From DAIDKA01 sp035487155 (GTDB lineage Bacteria; Pseudomonadota; Gammaproteobacteria; Steroidobacterales; Steroidobacteraceae): a DNA stretch of 64,000 nt. The stretch covers positions 15,672-79,671 of the forward strand of contig DATHMK010000093.1 of assembly GCA_035487155.1 (NCBI GenBank), written 5' to 3'. How positions within the stretch are numbered: position 1 is the stretch's first letter; each line of letters begins with the position of its first letter. Under the pieces are notes generated by a model, which did no database searches, was not told the DNA's origin, and worked only from the letters and a program-made list of their open reading frames with translations. The position numbers were made by a program, and so were the translations under genes. Of this stretch, positions 35,991 to 44,108 are shown piece after piece.

Positions 35991-37376
35991 ATGCGCAAAG
36001 CTGAGAACACATCGGGCCGTCGCCAACTCCTGAAAATGGCCATGCTGGGTGGCGGCGCGGCGCTGGCGGGCCTGACGCAGGGAGCTGCGGCGGCGGACCC
36101 TTCGCCCAAGGAACAGCAGGCCCAGGGGGCGGTGGATCGCGCCACCCGCGGCATGCCTGCGCCGCGTGTCCGCGACATCCGCGTCATCCAGATCGGCGGC
36201 GGCGGGGTCAATGATTCCACAGTGGTGAAAGTGGAGACCGACCAGGCGGGTCTCTACGGCTATGGCTGTGCCACCAACACCTTTCCCGGCGGCCGCGCCA
36301 AGCTGGTGGGCGCTGCGGTCGAGCAGTACCTGAAGCCCATTGTGGTGGGACGCACCGTCGATCGCATCGAGCAGATCTGGCAGATCTGCTACATGAGCTC
36401 GTATTACAAGAACGATGCCGTCCTCAACTGCGCCATTGGCGGCGTTTGCGATGCCCTCTGGGACATCAAGGGTCGACAGGCCGGCATGCCGGTGTACCAA
36501 CTGGTGGGCGGCAAGTGTCGCGAGGCCGCAGACATCTACCTGCACGTGAACCTGGGGGCCCAGGATCCCAACCGTCAGCTGATCGAGAACGCACAGAAGG
36601 CGACCCAGGGCGGCGCCCGCTTCCTGCTGGTGGCCATGTTCGGTCGTGATGGCGCGGTCAACAATCTGTATGGCCAGCCCAAGTTCGACGACGGCTCGAT
36701 TGCCTTCGACCGCGACAAGGAGATCCGCAAGATCCTGGATGCCTTCACAGCCTTCAGAAAGGAAATGCCGGCGAACATCGGACTGGGCCTGGATGCGCAC
36801 TCCATCGTCGATCCGATCCGCGGCCTGCAGTTCGCCAAGGACCTCGAGCAGTTCCGGCTGTTCTTTTGCGAGGACCTGTTTTCCCCAGAGGAAGCCGGTC
36901 ACTATGCGCTGGTGCGCGAACAGTGCGCCACGCCCATGGCCATCGGGGAACTGTGGAATAATCCGCACGAGTGGCAGCCACTGGTGCAGGCGCGCCAGAT
37001 CGATTATCTGCGGCACCATGTTTCGCATATCGGAGGGTTCACCGCGGCGCGCAAGATCGCGAACTTCGCGGAGAACTTCGAAGTGCGTTTCGCCTGGCAT
37101 GGCGCACCGAATTCACCCGTGGGTCACATGACCAACCTGACGCTGGATCTCACCCATGAGAACTTCGGCATCCACGAGCACTTCGACTACCCGCCCATCG
37201 TGCAGGACATCTTCCAGGGCCGGGTCCAGATCAAGGACGGCTACGCCTGGATCAACGAGAAGCCGGGCTGGGGCATCGAGGTCGACGAGGCACTGGCTGC
37301 CAAGCACCCGATCAACGATGAGCATCCGAACGAGTTCCGCACACCGGATGGGACGGTGATCGAGGGGACAGGTTAG
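35991..37376 (+). CDS. Tat-exported enolase-superfamily dehydratase (mannonate dehydratase-like)
   Basis: 461-residue mandelate racemase/enolase-superfamily enzyme. The metal ligands appear to be Asp268 (GLGLDAHS), Glu294 (FFCEDLFSP) and Glu320 (AIGELWNN), with a His at 370 in AWHGAPNSPVGHM, the signature of the mannonate dehydratase subgroup. The N-terminus SGRRQLLKMAMLGGGAALAG is a twin-arginine signal. A cytosolic family exported after folding is notable. It is the last gene of the PQQ-VOC-enolase operon, implying dehydration of a sugar acid or polyol-derived acid in the periplasm. Whether it acts on mannonate cannot be told; the subgroup includes many members of low activity. Confidence 0.85.
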   Translation: MRKAENTSGRRQLLKMAMLGGGAALAGLTQGAAAADPSPKEQQAQGAVDRATRGMPAPRVRDIRVIQIGGGGVNDSTVVKVETDQAGLYGYGCATNTFPGGRAKLVGAAVEQYLKPIVVGRTVDRIEQIWQICYMSSYYKNDAVLNCAIGGVCDALWDIKGRQAGMPVYQLVGGKCREAADIYLHVNLGAQDPNRQLIENAQKATQGGARFLLVAMFGRDGAVNNLYGQPKFDDGSIAFDRDKEIRKILDAFTAFRKEMPANIGLGLDAHSIVDPIRGLQFAKDLEQFRLFFCEDLFSPEEAGHYALVREQCATPMAIGELWNNPHEWQPLVQARQIDYLRHHVSHIGGFTAARKIANFAENFEVRFAWHGAPNSPVGHMTNLTLDLTHENFGIHEHFDYPPIVQDIFQGRVQIKDGYAWINEKPGWGIEVDEALAAKHPINDEHPNEFRTPDGTVIEGTG

Positions 37377-37486
37377 CGGGTGTCAGAGTCAGCCAGGGGT
37401 TGGTTCCGGATTCGAACTGTCCGCATCGTCGGCTCGGCCAACCCACCATCCGGGCCAACTTGCTTCGTGAGCGACCCGTTCCACAG

Positions 37487-37705
37487 ATGAGCATCAAGAA
37501 GGCGCCACGCGTTGGGTTCAGCCTCAACCTCGTGCCGAGATGGAGAGCCCGCATAGACCTTGCCAGATATATGACTCGGCAATTGTCCAAGCGATTTGGC
37601 CACATATCATTGCACCCCGGATACTTGTTCCGCGCTTCGGTACTCGTGGTGAATTTGAAGGGTGAAAATTCCTTCGTGCAGTACGTGAGAACAAACGCCC
37701 GGTGA
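37487..37705 (+). CDS. Short hypothetical protein, coupled to the next gene
   Basis: 72-residue basic protein (MSIKKAPRVGFSLNLVPRW start), no family recognised, no signal peptide. The frame extends upstream to a TTG at 37400, but ATG 37487 is the more reasonable start. Its TGA overlaps the next GTG start (GTGA at 37702-37705), which supports reality for both short genes. Base composition looks more AT-rich than the flanking genes. Confidence 0.4.
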   Translation: MSIKKAPRVGFSLNLVPRWRARIDLARYMTRQLSKRFGHISLHPGYLFRASVLVVNLKGENSFVQYVRTNAR

Positions 37706-37983
37706 ACAACGACAGGCCCTGGGAAATCTTGATAAATCCGTCACGATTTCCCAGTCCCGCCAAGCGCTTCCCGGAAGATGAGCAGGAGAGGTACGCTAAA
37801 GACCTCTTGGTCATTAGTACGGAAATAGATGCCGTGCTGACCAGGACTCCGGGAGTTGCACGGTTGCGTTGGTGGTTCGTCGGGTGGGATGTCAACAAGC
37901 CGGGGGTGCGCCGACCCGTGAACTTGCCGTGGCATCCAGATGCGGGGCAGGATGCCGGAAATAGGCTGGTACCCATAGAATGA
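37702..37983 (+). CDS. Short hypothetical protein
   Basis: 93-residue protein of unknown family. It contains DEQERYAKDLLVISTEIDAV and LRWWFVGWDVNKPGVRRPV, no signal peptide, no transmembrane segment. GTG start overlaps the upstream TGA, and its own TGA overlaps the next ATG (ATGA at 37980). The three overlaps in a row suggest one transcript. Possibly acquired DNA with the preceding gene. Confidence 0.45.
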   Translation: MNNDRPWEILINPSRFPSPAKRFPEDEQERYAKDLLVISTEIDAVLTRTPGVARLRWWFVGWDVNKPGVRRPVNLPWHPDAGQDAGNRLVPIE

Positions 37984-38516
37984 ACAGACTTGCTTGCGCT
38001 CTCTCGATCGCCTTGCTGGCCGGCAGTGGCTGCGCGAGTACGCCACCCCTGAGTGCCCCGGAAGTTCCTGCAAGCCTGTTGCCGCCCGCGGGAGAGGCGC
38101 TGTTTCTGGAGGCCCATGCCTCGGGCGTTCAGATTTACGAATGTGCGCTCAAAGCGGGTCAACCATCCACATATGAGTGGACATTCAGGGGGCCTGAGGC
38201 TGCGCTGGTGGATCTTTCCGGTCACTCCATTGGAAAGCACTATGCCGGACCCACCTGGAAGTCGAATGACGGCAGCTCCGTCGTGGGCGAAGTGAAGGCC
38301 CATGATCCGGGGCCCAAAGCGAGCGCCATTCCCTGGCTGCTTCTTACCGCCAAAGCGACCGCCGGATCGGGAGTGTTCAGCGCGACCACCAGCATTCAGC
38401 GTGTTCAAACAGCGGGCGGCGTTGCGCCTTCAGATACCTGCGGCGCGGCAAACGCCGCACAGCTGGTTCGCGTTCCCTATACTGCGACCTATTATTTCTA
38501 TCGTGCCGCTCGCTAA
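37980..38516 (+). CDS. DUF3455-family lipoprotein
   Basis: 178-residue protein with lipobox LLAGSGCAST (Cys near residue 18). The mature part matches DUF3455: ASGVQIYECALKAGQPSTYEWTFRGPEA, then GKHYAGPTWKSNDGSSVVGEV and IPWLLLTAKATAGSGVFSAT in the order typical of this family. The function is unknown; the family is found exported in bacteria and fungi. Start codon overlaps the preceding stop. Confidence 0.85.
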   Translation: MNRLACALSIALLAGSGCASTPPLSAPEVPASLLPPAGEALFLEAHASGVQIYECALKAGQPSTYEWTFRGPEAALVDLSGHSIGKHYAGPTWKSNDGSSVVGEVKAHDPGPKASAIPWLLLTAKATAGSGVFSATTSIQRVQTAGGVAPSDTCGAANAAQLVRVPYTATYYFYRAAR

Positions 38517-38544
38517 GCGGGCGCTGACGCCGAGGGAATAGACC

Positions 38545-39345
38545 ATGCTTGAGCTGCGGCCGAACTGTGAGTGCTGTGACTGCGACCTTCCGCCAGAGTC
38601 ATTGGAGGCCCGCATCTGCTCCTTCGAGTGCACCTTCTGTGCCTCCTGCGCCGATGTCAAACTGGGTGGCAAATGCCCGAATTGCGGTGGCGAGCTGGTA
38701 ATCAGGCCGCGAAGACCGCCTGCGGCGCTGGCTACAAGCCCGGCCTCAACCCGTCGGGTCTTCAAGCCTCAGGGCTGCAATGTGATCCGCGGCGCCGCAC
38801 TCGCACTGCTGGCGGTTTGCCTGGGACCCAGCCTCGTCAAAGGAGCGGTTTTGCCACCCGAAGATGTTGCAGTTGCACCGGGCCCCGGGCCCTATGACTT
38901 CGACTGCAACTCCCGGGGACAGCAGATCGTGCAGTTCCTGGCCGCAGCACCGGCTGCGCGAGTCAGCATCAGGGGCTACTTTCACTTCGAGAAAACCTAC
39001 TTTGGTACCGAATGGGCGCCTCTGGCCTCCATTGGGCTGCGCAACGCTGACTCGTCGCTCGAGGTCACATTGCAGGGGGAAGTCAACGGCGAGTACACCA
39101 GAGTTGAGATCTACACCTCGGTCCCGAAACTGTCCGACTCCAGGAAGCTCCTGGTCATGACACCACTGACCTACCGGTACATTCCATTCAGCATCACCAT
39201 GAATGCGGACGGAACGGTGTCCGAATCGGTGGGTACGGATGCCCTCACCTTGTCTGCGGGATCCTTTTCAGCCTCCAGTGTGCAGCTGGCGTGCCTGACG
39301 GCGCATGTGAAATTTCGGGATGTCACGGTTAGCGCCGCACAATAG
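38545..39345 (+). CDS. DUF1272 zinc-ribbon fused in frame to a secreted-type protein
   Basis: 266-residue reading frame of two unlike parts. Residues 1-78 are a complete DUF1272 domain with Cys-rich MLELRPNCECCDCDLPPESL and CTFCASCADVKLGGKCPNCG, which usually ends near this length as a stand-alone protein. From residue 80, a signal-peptide-like segment (VIRGAALALLAVCLGPSLVKG) starts a beta-rich domain (about 105-260). A GTG at 38782 could be an independent start of the second part, giving 187 residues. The likeliest history is loss of the DUF1272 stop codon that joined two neighbouring genes; the whole frame is open. Confidence 0.55.
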   Translation: MLELRPNCECCDCDLPPESLEARICSFECTFCASCADVKLGGKCPNCGGELVIRPRRPPAALATSPASTRRVFKPQGCNVIRGAALALLAVCLGPSLVKGAVLPPEDVAVAPGPGPYDFDCNSRGQQIVQFLAAAPAARVSIRGYFHFEKTYFGTEWAPLASIGLRNADSSLEVTLQGEVNGEYTRVEIYTSVPKLSDSRKLLVMTPLTYRYIPFSITMNADGTVSESVGTDALTLSAGSFSASSVQLACLTAHVKFRDVTVSAAQ

Positions 39346-39368
39346 GACGGCATGTGGAACTACGCACC

Positions 39369-39890
39369 ATGATCCGGTTCAGATACTTCTATGCCGCCGC
39401 ACTCCTGAGCATTGCCCCGGTGGCGCTCGCCGCGGATGCCGTTTCCAACGCGCTGCGGGATGCCCATTCGCTGACCACCTGCATGAGGGCGCTGGACACC
39501 GAGTGCGCACTGAAGTGGCTCTATACCAGGAACCTCGAGGCGCAGGGTTTTGAACCTGGGGAGCTGCGCGCCGAGCTGAACGTCTCATTTGAAAATATAA
39601 AACTGGTCCACGGCGAGACCGAGCGGTTCGATTTGGGCGCGGCAGGTTCGCCATTTTCTGGTGATGGCAAGCAGTACATCTTCATTCCATACCAGGAAAC
39701 AATGGTCATTCAAGGCCAGCGTTACTCCCAGACCGCCTATTTCATCGGCGTGTCGGAAGATCAGGGAGTGACGTGGAAGTTCGTGGACGGCATCGGCTTT
39801 TCCCTGAAGAACATCCGCACCGTGATTCCCAGTTACAACGGCGGCGCCCTCCCGCCAAGAGCCACGGATCCTCCCAGTACCCTACCGTGA
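39369..39890 (+). CDS. Exported hypothetical protein
   Basis: 173-residue protein with a Sec signal peptide (MIRFRYFYAAALLSIAPVALAAD). The mature part contains TCMRALDTECALKWLYTRNL, FIPYQETMVIQGQRYSQTAY and GVSEDQGVTWKFVDG, the last resembling a repeat of BNR/sialidase Asp-box loops, so a small beta domain is likely. No family assigned. ATG 39369 chosen over an upstream GTG at 39354. Lies in a run of tightly packed short genes. Confidence 0.65.
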   Translation: MIRFRYFYAAALLSIAPVALAADAVSNALRDAHSLTTCMRALDTECALKWLYTRNLEAQGFEPGELRAELNVSFENIKLVHGETERFDLGAAGSPFSGDGKQYIFIPYQETMVIQGQRYSQTAYFIGVSEDQGVTWKFVDGIGFSLKNIRTVIPSYNGGALPPRATDPPSTLP

Positions 39891-39902
39891 CAATGACTCC
39901 CC

Positions 39903-40643
39903 ATGCTCTACCAGAATCCGGACCTTTACGACGCACTGCTGCCGGTATCCGATAACCAGCTGAAGTTTTACGAAGCTTTGGCGCAGCGAGCTCGCGGTGG
40001 GATTCTCGAGCTCGCATGTGGCACCGGCCAGATCATCGTTCCCATCGCGGCCACGGGTATGCCCGCGGTCGGATTGGACCTCTCCGCCGAGATGGTGGAG
40101 GCGGCCCGTCGGCGCGCGCGCGCGGCTGGCGTGCGAGTCGATCTGGTCGAGGCCGACATGCGCGACTTTGATCTTCACCAGCAGTTTTCGCTGATCTTCA
40201 TCGCCCGCAACTCGCTGCTTCATCTTAGCGAGCAGCATGAGTTCACTGCCTTCTTTGCCGCCGTTCGGCGGCATTTGGCGCCGGGCGGCGTTTTGGCGTT
40301 CGACATCTTCAAGCCCAACTTCAGCCGACGATCCCTCTGGAGCGGTGAGCGCGTGCCAGCCATGCGCAAGACCTCGCCGCTATATGGGGAACTCACCGTC
40401 GAGGAAACGAGTGATTACGACACGCTGACCCAGGTCAATCGCGCGACCTGGTTCATTTCCACGTCCCAGCAGCGCGATGCCTGGATAGCGCCGCTGCACC
40501 TTCGATGGATCTTCCCGCAGGAACTGCTGGCGCTTCTGGCGGCCAATGGATTGCACCTGGTAAGCCGCGATGGCGACTATGCCGGCGGCGGCTTCACCCG
40601 TGAAAGCCAGTTGCAGGTATGCCGGTGTCAGGCGGGCCCATGA
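39903..40643 (+). CDS. Class I SAM-dependent methyltransferase
   Basis: 246-residue methyltransferase of the Rossmann type. Motif I is ILELACGTGQIIVPIA (about 37-52), motif II LDLSAEMVEAARRRA, motif III VEADMRDFDL, and motif IV-like LIFIARNSLLHLSE. FWIFPQELLALL-type C-terminal helix region occurs near residue 205. No substrate clue. ATG 39903 follows the exported protein by 12 bp. The 3' end overlaps the next membrane-protein start. Confidence 0.9.
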   Translation: MLYQNPDLYDALLPVSDNQLKFYEALAQRARGGILELACGTGQIIVPIAATGMPAVGLDLSAEMVEAARRRARAAGVRVDLVEADMRDFDLHQQFSLIFIARNSLLHLSEQHEFTAFFAAVRRHLAPGGVLAFDIFKPNFSRRSLWSGERVPAMRKTSPLYGELTVEETSDYDTLTQVNRATWFISTSQQRDAWIAPLHLRWIFPQELLALLAANGLHLVSRDGDYAGGGFTRESQLQVCRCQAGP

Positions 40644-41083
40644 GGTACCTCCGGTTCGCCCTGGTGGCACTTGCGGTTGGTATCGTTCTGGCGGTGCTGT
40701 CTGTCTTGCTCGCAGGCCTTATTGCAGCGCTGCCCCTCCCGGGGCTGGCTCCGCCGCTTCGTCATGATCACGCCGGTTCGGTATTGCTGGCGATGGATCT
40801 GATCGGTGCGTTGCCAATTGTGGTCCTGGCCTGGTTGGTGGGGCATGTGATGGTTCGCGCCACCAGGATGCGGTCGCTGCTACTGTTCATCGGCGCCCCA
40901 TGGGTACTTCTGGGACTGTACGACCGGGTCTGGTACCTGAGAAACTGCGGCGCCACCTTCCGGACCGCGCTCTCGATTCTGCTCAGTGGACATTATCTTG
41001 AGGCCTGGGGCACCAGCTTGCTGTGTATTCCCGTTGGGCTCGGCATTGCCGCGTTGACGACCAGGCGACCCGTCAGGACATGA
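40640..41083 (+). CDS. Inner-membrane protein, unknown function
   Basis: 147-residue protein with four predicted helices: about 5-28 (FALVALAVGIVLAVLSVLLA), 48-70 (LLAMDLIGALPIVVLAWLVG), 78-97 and 121-140 (LLCIPVGLGIAALTT). Charged loops RATRMR and YLRNCG. No family recognised. ATG 40640 overlaps the methyltransferase TGA; its TGA overlaps the next ATG (ATGA at 41080). Confidence 0.7.
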   Translation: MRYLRFALVALAVGIVLAVLSVLLAGLIAALPLPGLAPPLRHDHAGSVLLAMDLIGALPIVVLAWLVGHVMVRATRMRSLLLFIGAPWVLLGLYDRVWYLRNCGATFRTALSILLSGHYLEAWGTSLLCIPVGLGIAALTTRRPVRT

Positions 41084-41322
41084 AACGCTCGCCTAAGAAC
41101 TCAATGCCGCCAGACGGATTGCCGGTTTATCGCCTGCTGACCGGTCCAGACGATGCGGCGTTTTGCCGGCGGGTGAGCGAGGCACTTCAGCTTGGGTACC
41201 AGTTGTACGGTTCGCCGGCTGCCACCTTCAATGGCAGACAGGTCATAGTCGCCCAGGCGCTTTTCTGGCCGGATTCAGCAAAGCGGGTCTCGGCATCATC
41301 GCGGAAACGCCGTGCAACCTAG
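41080..41322 (+). CDS. DUF1737-domain protein
   Basis: 80-residue protein: YRLLTGPDDAAFCRRVSEAL followed by GYQLYGSPAATFNGRQVIVA is the DUF1737 domain, whose members are short soluble proteins of unknown role. A C-terminal tail after residue 65 (SAKRVSASSRKRRAT) is probably off-family. Start overlaps the upstream stop and the end overlaps the next gene by 11 bp. Confidence 0.8.
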   Translation: MKRSPKNSMPPDGLPVYRLLTGPDDAAFCRRVSEALQLGYQLYGSPAATFNGRQVIVAQALFWPDSAKRVSASSRKRRAT

Positions 41323-41569
41323 CCTCGCGGGAGGACCTCGGTACTGGTTTGCGGCGAAGCGTTACGGCTGGGGCTGGGGAATGCCACTGACCTGGCAGGG
41401 CTGGCTGGTCTACATGGGATGGATCGGCATGTTCTTTGGCGGCCTTGCGGCGCTGGGGATGCGGCGTCCGCAATTGCCGCATGTGATTTTTGTCCTGGTG
41501 ATGGTCGCGCTACTGTTTGCGGTTTGCCTTTGGAAGGGTGAACCTCCACGCTGGCGCTGGGGAGAATGA
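41312..41569 (+). CDS. Small two-helix membrane protein
   Basis: 85-residue protein. WFAAKRYGWGWGMPLTWQGW near residues 12-31 is a recurring start of small conserved bacterial membrane proteins, followed by helices at about 32-49 and 57-73. GTG start at 41312 overlaps the DUF1737 gene. Function unknown. Confidence 0.65.
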   Translation: MQPSLAGGPRYWFAAKRYGWGWGMPLTWQGWLVYMGWIGMFFGGLAALGMRRPQLPHVIFVLVMVALLFAVCLWKGEPPRWRWGE

Positions 41570-41602
41570 TTGGCGTCCCCCGGCGCCAATGCAGGGACGC
41601 CG

Positions 41603-42241
41603 TCACGACATCGACAGGTAGACGTCTGAGATTGTCGCCCCACCGCTGAGGGGCCTCTCCATGCCGACGATTTGCCGAAACTTTCCAAGATGGGTGATTT
41701 CTTCCATGGTCCTGCTCTTGTTGAGATCGGGACCGGCTAACTGCACACGGCAAATCCTTTGCCGACACTCCAGCTGCAACGCCATCGGCTCAGCGCCCGC
41801 GTCCGGTGACAATTGCTCCAGGAACTGAGATCGCACTCTGGTTCCCGTGTCCGTACTGGAGTCAGCGGCAAAGCGCTCGGCAAGATCTCGATACGTGGCT
41901 GCGAATTTTCCAACATCAGCCGACCCACCCTGTTCGGCGCGATCGTCGGTGTGTCTTAGGACGACGTCATCATCGGCCGCGAACTCGTTTTGCGCGACAG
42001 TCGGTTGCGGCTGTGGCGCAACTGATCGGACTTGGGGGGCCACAGGAACAGCGGTCGAACGGACCGAAGCATCTGCCGACAATGGCCTATCGCTCATTGC
42101 CGGGGTGCTCGGATCTTGCTTGTGTCCGAAACCCGAACCCATCAGCCACGCTGCTGCCGGCGCAGACAGGGCGGACACCCCTGCCAGGATTGCCAAGCTT
42201 TGCAACGCCACTGGCTGATGATCCTCATGCCGATCAGTCAA
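41603..42241 (-). CDS. Exported hypothetical protein downstream of a serine hydrolase
   Basis: 212-residue protein. A TTG at 42241 overlaps the stop codon of the serine hydrolase gene and gives LQSLAILAGVSALSAPAAAWLM, a signal anchor or signal peptide. A Pro/Ala-rich linker (about 45-95) precedes a C-terminal domain with conserved-looking Cys pair LECRQRICRVQLAG and HLGKFRQIVGMERP. No family assigned. An upstream in-frame extension lies inside the hydrolase gene and is rejected. It is probably co-transcribed with the hydrolase. Confidence 0.6.
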   Translation of the reverse strand: MTDRHEDHQPVALQSLAILAGVSALSAPAAAWLMGSGFGHKQDPSTPAMSDRPLSADASVRSTAVPVAPQVRSVAPQPQPTVAQNEFAADDDVVLRHTDDRAEQGGSADVGKFAATYRDLAERFAADSSTDTGTRVRSQFLEQLSPDAGAEPMALQLECRQRICRVQLAGPDLNKSRTMEEITHLGKFRQIVGMERPLSGGATISDVYLSMS

Positions 42242-44054
42242 TGCGTACGTCGAGATTCTGGAGCACGCCGTGCTCATCGACAAGGATGTGAAAGACGCAA
42301 TCCCCCTTCTCGAACAGCACCCGGTAGGTGTCATAGCCGCTTGGCGCGGTGCCGCGGTAAGACACCGAGGTGATCGCGCCCATGGCTGAGAATATCCGTG
42401 TATTGGGAATGCGATCAATCCGCAGCACCTCGGCTATGTCCGGTCCGACGTGCACCTTGTCGGGCGTTCCGGCCACGACTTCTGCAATGACCTGCCTGAG
42501 GGCCTGCGCACCACCCGGCGCCGCCATCTGCTTGCTGTAGCGCAGGTCAATGTGCCGCAGCCGCCGCAGGAATGCCTGCTCCTCGGCGGGATCAAGCCGG
42601 GTCGCGGCCACCAGGACAGTCGCGCCATCCAGGACCTCTTTCAGGGTGTGGCCGCGGCCATCGGCCGTCCTCGCAAATGTCACGTCCATTTCAGCCGTTT
42701 CCGGATAGTTCTGCATGACCTGCGTGTCGAAAACAAATCTGTCCCTGGATTGTGCATACAAGCGCTGAGGGCCGCCCTGACCCCCTATCCGACTCTGGAA
42801 CAGCGCGTCCTTTTTTCGGGTAACCGCCACCATGCTGCCGTTGGAGTCGCGGTAAATCCCTGCAAGTCCTTCCAGGGAACCTGCTGGAAGGACTGCGGCG
42901 TGCCGCCGCACCGGCTGGAAATCAGGCCAGCCGTAGACCCCCGCTACCGTGCGCACGACTTCGGGAGCAAGATCCCCGCCCTTCTCGCCATTGGTCAGAA
43001 CGACCACGCCATCACCGTTTTCGTAGGCGACAAAGACGCTGATGAAACCGTAGTTACCGCCGCTGAACAGGAAGTATGGATGGCGCGGGTCCTTGCCGAT
43101 GATCGGACCCAACCCCCAGTGCTCCTTGCCCGCTGTGAACATGCGCAAGGCTAAGTCCTTTGACAGGAACCCGGTCCCCTTCAGGGAGCGCTGCATCGCC
43201 AGAATGTAGTTGCCGAGATCCGAGGCCGTCGTCCACAGCCCATCCGGTGCCTGCTCCGGGTAAATGCGCGCTCCGCCTTTGAAGGTTCTGCCCCCAGTGT
43301 CGTGCGGCAAGGCCGCAACCGCGGCCAGTTCAGTCGACAGCGGTTGCTCGAAGGTGCTGTGCGCCATGCCCAGGGGCATCAGGACCGTGTCGTGCATCAG
43401 CCGGTCGAATGGCTGTCCGGTCACATCCGTCAGAATCTTTCGCAGTACGACGTAACCGCCTCCGGCATACCTGAATTCAGTTCCGGGTACCGAGCCCACG
43501 GTAATGGGTGGTCCAAATGCGGGCGGCTCGCCCCGAAGCATCTGCGCCAGCGTGGGAATCGGTTCGCCGGGACTGTATCCCGGGAATCCCTCGAGGTGGA
43601 TGCCGGCGGTGTGATTCAGAAGTTCAGCAACCGTGACTTTCGAATTCGCCGTGAATGGGCTGTCGGGTATCTTCCAGTCCTTCAGGTACTCATTCGCCTG
43701 ATGGTCCAGGTTGATCTTCCCCGCCTCCACCAGATGGAGCACGCCAAGCGCTGTCACCGGCTTGCTGATGGATGAGGCCTGAAAGAGCGTCTCGGTCGTT
43801 ACGGCGGGGCCGCCAACCCAGGCGACGCCATATCCTTTCGCCCAATCGATCCTGTCGTTGTGCACCACAGCAACGCTGAGGCCGGGAACATGTAGCTGCG
43901 CCATACGCTGCGGCAGAGAGGGTCGCAGCTGCATTTCCACCTGCTGCATCCGCGCCTGGGCTTGCGGGTCCGCAGCGCGCGCAGTGACTGCGGCCATGAT
44001 GCCTGCGATGGCCATGCCAGCCCACGCCGACAGTTCGAGGACGACTGGACGCAT
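42234..44054 (-). CDS. Exported serine hydrolase, class C beta-lactamase fold
   Basis: 606-residue exported enzyme. Signal peptide (MRPVVLELSAWAGMAIAGIM... ARAAD); catalytic Ser95-x-x-Lys98 in FQASSISKPVTA; FRYAGGGYVVLRKIL gives the Tyr of the second motif; the third motif is probably LFSGGNYGFISVF. The C-terminal 200 residues are an extra domain (LDPAEEQAFLRRLRHI..., VGPDIAEVLRIDRIP) beyond the hydrolase fold. The function is esterase- or peptidase-like; activity on beta-lactams is not implied. Confidence 0.88.
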   Translation of the reverse strand: MRPVVLELSAWAGMAIAGIMAAVTARAADPQAQARMQQVEMQLRPSLPQRMAQLHVPGLSVAVVHNDRIDWAKGYGVAWVGGPAVTTETLFQASSISKPVTALGVLHLVEAGKINLDHQANEYLKDWKIPDSPFTANSKVTVAELLNHTAGIHLEGFPGYSPGEPIPTLAQMLRGEPPAFGPPITVGSVPGTEFRYAGGGYVVLRKILTDVTGQPFDRLMHDTVLMPLGMAHSTFEQPLSTELAAVAALPHDTGGRTFKGGARIYPEQAPDGLWTTASDLGNYILAMQRSLKGTGFLSKDLALRMFTAGKEHWGLGPIIGKDPRHPYFLFSGGNYGFISVFVAYENGDGVVVLTNGEKGGDLAPEVVRTVAGVYGWPDFQPVRRHAAVLPAGSLEGLAGIYRDSNGSMVAVTRKKDALFQSRIGGQGGPQRLYAQSRDRFVFDTQVMQNYPETAEMDVTFARTADGRGHTLKEVLDGATVLVAATRLDPAEEQAFLRRLRHIDLRYSKQMAAPGGAQALRQVIAEVVAGTPDKVHVGPDIAEVLRIDRIPNTRIFSAMGAITSVSYRGTAPSGYDTYRVLFEKGDCVFHILVDEHGVLQNLDVRID

Positions 44055-44108
44055 CGATATCCCCCTGGCTTATGCGCGTCAGACATCCCTATGCTCTGAT
44101 AGTTCGTC

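Noticed and set aside
37398..37420. GGATTCGAAC, which is the complement of a tRNA T-arm-like GTTCGAATCC
   Set aside because: The flanking bases do not form a T stem, no acceptor stem or anticodon arm is visible on either side, and it lies next to short coding frames. A tRNA or an attachment site made from one is not supported.
41023..41322. Longer form of the DUF1737 frame starting at 41023
   Set aside because: The first 19 residues lie inside the upstream membrane-protein gene and do not belong to the family. ATG 41080 overlaps the upstream stop and fits.
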